Below, one piece after another: positions 5,783 to 8,109 of a stretch of DNA of 8,109 bases. The notes beneath the pieces are model-generated. The model was not told the origin of the DNA, ran no database searches, and saw only the letters and a list, made by a program, of their open reading frames with translations. A program made the translations under genes and the position numbers. Within the stretch, counting starts at the first letter, position 1; every line of letters starts with the position of its first letter. Origin of the DNA: Alphaproteobacteria bacterium (GTDB lineage: Bacteria > Pseudomonadota > Alphaproteobacteria > Micropepsales > Micropepsaceae); assembly GCA_026400305.1 (NCBI GenBank), contig JAPLPI010000213.1, forward strand, positions 1 through 8,109, read 5' to 3'.

Positions 5783-6830
5783 CCGCGCCTCGCTTCACGG
5801 TTCACCGCGGGGCGGCGGTACATGTCACCGATGCGCTCCTGCGCAGAGGCGACCACCGGTCCACGCCCGGCGACGGCAGCGCTGGCGGCCGCGAAGGTCC
5901 GGTCCATGGTGACGGACGATGTTTCGTAGCGTCCCAATTGTTCGGCGAGGCGCGCGGGGCGCGAAATCATGTCCAGTGAGCTGCCGGCCGGGCCGGCGGG
6001 CGCAGGCGCGGCCGTCGTGGTCGTGGTGCGGACAGCGCCCGGGAGGCGGAAGCCACGCGCGATCACGATGGCCGCGAACAGTGCCGCGAACTGACTGGCG
6101 CAGAACACCAGGACGATGATGGCGGCGGTGATGCCGGTGCGGGCATCGGCGATACCGTTTGCGCCAATATCCGACAGGCTTTCCATCCAGGGCTGGACGG
6201 CATGAAGCATAAGAATCGTGAGGCTCCAGGCCCCAATCAGGCCAAAGGAGCAGGCGCCCAGCGCTCGCACCCAGCCCACGAAAAAGCCCCGCGTCTGGAA
6301 GAACAGGAACATGGCGATGAACAGCGGACCGGTGGCGGTCAAAAGGCCGATGGCGATGGTGATGACGGCGATAAGTCCGGCGCTGGCGACGAACAAAGCG
6401 TTGGAGGCCGTGGTCAGCGCCTGCGAGGCGGCGGCGTAATCGGCCTGGGCCTTGTCGGGCACGCTCTTTGGCGGATGGGAAAAGGCGGTGGCGGATTCCG
6501 AAAGCTGGTTATAGGCGGCCTGCAAACCCGCCACCGGATCGGATGCCATGGCCGATCCGCGCATGGGGGCGGAGATGATACTGGCGATTTCCAGCGGTGC
6601 GCGTTCGGCGACATCGAACACCAGCGTCTGGAACAAGCTCCAGCTGGTGACTAGCGCCAGAACCGCGCCGATCTTCAGCGCGATGGTCGGTCCGTCGGCC
6701 AGCCGCGCGCCAAGCCAGCGGCGGTCAGCGATTCATAGCCCAGGCGGGCAAAGCTCTTGGTGTTGCAATTCACGGCGGTCAGTACGTCGCGCACCACGCC
6801 CAGGTCCGTCGTGGTGGCGCAGGCGCTCAT
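5779..6830 (-). pseudogene. virB6: VirB6-like inner-membrane channel protein, frameshifted
   Basis: VirB6 is the polytopic inner-membrane component through which substrate passes. The start at 6830 is well supported: it overlaps the virB4 stop (ATGA) and has GGAG 6 bases upstream. This frame codes MSACATTTDLGVV...LGYESLTA, with two early cysteines typical of VirB6, then runs to TGA at 6677-6675 after 51 codons. From 6717 a different frame takes over with WLGARLADGPTIALKIG and VLALVTSWSLFQTLVFDVAE, a VirB6 signature, and stays open to 5779. The later part has about four further hydrophobic segments (about 6570-6440 region excluded; roughly 6402-6290, 6273-6200 and 6132-6060) and a hydrophilic tail. 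GC at third codon positions switches frame near 6717-6720, so the break is sharp. The joined protein would be about 350 residues. The membrane helix usually found before ALKIG also seems missing. Confidence 0.85.
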
Positions 6831-8109
6831 GCCACGCTCCGGCCGCGGCTATTCATAAAGTCATCCAGCCAGGCTTGAGGTTCGTCACCCAGCTTTTCGC
6901 GCAAGGCGTCCAGTTGGCGCACGCTGGTCTCGGTGCCGGCCAGAACTTTCAATTCGCCGGTGAGGCCCGACAAGTCCAAACGCGCCACCACGCTGTGATC
7001 GGCCTGCTTGATCAGGAAGCAGCGCGAGGTGTCGGGCAGGCTGCGCACCAGTTCGAACTCATGCTCGGACAGGCCGAAGCCGCCGATATAGTCGCTGGCG
7101 CGGGCCTTGGGATTGGGAAAGAAAATCTGGGTGGCGGATTGCTCGATGATGGCGGGGCCGACGCGGCTTTCCAGCGCGTCATCGGCATTCTGGGTGCAGA
7201 AGCCGACCAGCCCGTTGCGCTTGCGGATGGTCTTTTCCCAGTCCTTAATCTTGCCGACAAAGACATCGTCATCCAGCGCCTTCCAGCCTTCGTCGACCAC
7301 GATGATGGTCGGCGTGCCGTCCAGCCGCTGCTCGATGCGGTGGAACAGGTACATCATGGCGGGGGTGCGGGTGGTCGGTGAGTTGAGCAGCCGCGTCATG
7401 TCGAAGCCCAGGATGCGTGTGCTCACATCAAGCGCATCGTCTTCATTGTCGAACAGCCAGGCATGTTCGCCGCCGTCGCACCAGGCGCCCAGGCGCGCCG
7501 CCAGGTCGCCGGCGCTGGGGCGCCGCGTGCCGCGGAACAGTTCGCGCAGATAACGCAGCCGGCGATGGCTGGGGTCCTGCGCATAATTGGCGTCGATGGC
7601 GTCAGCGATAATGGCGCGGTCTTCCGAGGTGAGCGGCGCGCCGTAGGACGACAGCAGGCGAGACAGCCATTCTGTGATGAAGGCGCGGTTCTCGCCGGTG
7701 TCGGGCAGGGCCAGAGGATTGAAGCCGGTAGGGGTGCCTGGCGAGATCACATCGTAACGCCCGCCAATGGCGCGGATGAAACCTTCAGCGCCGCGATCTT
7801 TGTCGAAATAGGCAATACGCGGCTGCATCCGCTCGGCCTGCGCCAGAAGGAAAGCCAGGAGCGCAGTTTTGCCCGAACCGGACGGGCCGATTATGGTGAA
7901 GTTGCCGAGGTCCCCCGAATGGAAATTGAAGTGATAGGGGCCGAACGATGTCGTCTCCAGCACCGTGATGGGCTGGCCCCAGTGATTGTCGCTGGCCTGG
8001 CCGGTGGGATGATTGTGGAAGCTGGCGAGGCTCGCAAAGTTGGCGGTGGACAGCATCGCCTTGCGCGCGATCAAGCCGAAGTTGCCGGGGAATTGCGCCC
8101 AGAAGGCCG
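6827..8109 (-). CDS. virB4: Type IV secretion ATPase VirB4, C-terminal half (5' end off the window)
   Basis: VirB4 is the largest secretion ATPase, bound at the inner membrane, and drives pilin extraction and substrate transfer. The frame runs off the window at 8109; 426 residues remain of about 800 usual for the family. The visible part opens with AFWAQFPGNFGLIARKAM and NFASLASFHNHPTG, the conserved lead-in to the ATPase domain. Walker A is GPSGSGKT (7888-7865). Later come LFDNEDDALDVSTRILGFD, Walker B IIVVDEGWKALDD (about 271-275 of the visible part), DWEKTIRKRN, the FCTQN motif (about 303-307), and IIEQSATQIFFPNPKA, all in the expected order. The C-terminus ends shortly after QAWLDDFM. It looks complete through its end, unlike the downstream virB6 and virB11. 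The stop overlaps the virB6 start. Confidence 0.96.
   Translation of the reverse strand, partial: AFWAQFPGNFGLIARKAMLSTANFASLASFHNHPTGQASDNHWGQPITVLETTSFGPYHFNFHSGDLGNFTIIGPSGSGKTALLAFLLAQAERMQPRIAYFDKDRGAEGFIRAIGGRYDVISPGTPTGFNPLALPDTGENRAFITEWLSRLLSSYGAPLTSEDRAIIADAIDANYAQDPSHRRLRYLRELFRGTRRPSAGDLAARLGAWCDGGEHAWLFDNEDDALDVSTRILGFDMTRLLNSPTTRTPAMMYLFHRIEQRLDGTPTIIVVDEGWKALDDDVFVGKIKDWEKTIRKRNGLVGFCTQNADDALESRVGPAIIEQSATQIFFPNPKARASDYIGGFGLSEHEFELVRSLPDTSRCFLIKQADHSVVARLDLSGLTGELKVLAGTETSVRQLDALREKLGDEPQAWLDDFMNSRGRSVA
6837..6840 (-). promoter_or_regulatory. Shine-Dalgarno site of virB6
   Basis: GGAG on the minus strand lies 6 bases before the ATG at 6830, within the last codons of virB4. 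It fixes the virB6 start at 6830 and shows that the N-terminal fragment is a real gene start and not part of virB4 debris. Confidence 0.65.

Noticed and set aside
6634..6636. TTG as an independent start for the rest of virB6
   Set aside because: Conserved VirB6 sequence (ALKIG and VLALVTSW) continues upstream of it in the same frame back to 6717, so it is internal, not a native start.
6548..7381. Plus-strand open frame of 277 codons opposite virB4 and virB6
   Set aside because: It spans the virB4/virB6 junction in antisense and has no domain signature; VirB4 motifs on the other strand explain the region.
8072..8074. TTG as the virB4 start
   Set aside because: Conserved VirB4 residues AFWAQFPGNFG lie upstream in the same frame to the window edge, so the gene continues beyond the window.

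Overview
The window is high-GC DNA (by eye about 60-65%), almost entirely coding, and holds two convergent gene blocks that meet tail to tail. The ccmF-G-H-I order, the CcmI architecture, and the VirB proteins without a separate VirB7 point to an alphaproteobacterium. The sequence does not let me name a genus, and I did not see an rRNA, tRNA, CRISPR array or insertion sequence.

Plus strand, 1-3140: the end of a cytochrome c maturation (System I) operon. It contains the C-terminal half of ccmF (cut by the window edge), then ccmG (thioredoxin-like reductant), ccmH (CcmL-type LRCxxC protein) and ccmI (two membrane segments plus TPR-like repeats). All three junctions are 4-base ATGA stop/start overlaps. 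Together these proteins keep apocytochrome c thiols reduced, chaperone the apoprotein and ligate heme to it on the periplasmic side.

Minus strand, 8109-3137: a P-type (VirB/TrbI-like) type IV secretion operon, read in the order virB4 (5' end off the window), virB6, virB9, virB10, virB11. The virB4/B6, B6/B9 and B10/B11 junctions are also ATGA overlaps. VirB4 and VirB11 are the ATPases, VirB6 the polytopic inner-membrane channel, and VirB9/VirB10 the periplasmic and outer-membrane core. virB5, virB7 and virB8 are absent from their usual places; virB6 overlaps virB9 directly.

The main surprise is that the secretion operon appears damaged, while the ccm genes look intact. virB6 needs a frame change near 6717-6720 to join its N-terminus to its membrane domain. 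virB11 has lost, in frame, the whole block between Walker B and the C-terminal helices, including the invariant His box. virB10 has an ambiguous start that could reflect a third lesion of one base. The two operons meet at a palindromic CTAG (3137-3140), which gives both ccmI and virB11 a TAG stop and leaves no intergenic base for a conventional terminator. The picture is either a decaying secretion system, an unusual reduced one, or partly an assembly or base-calling artefact; read-level checks would separate these.
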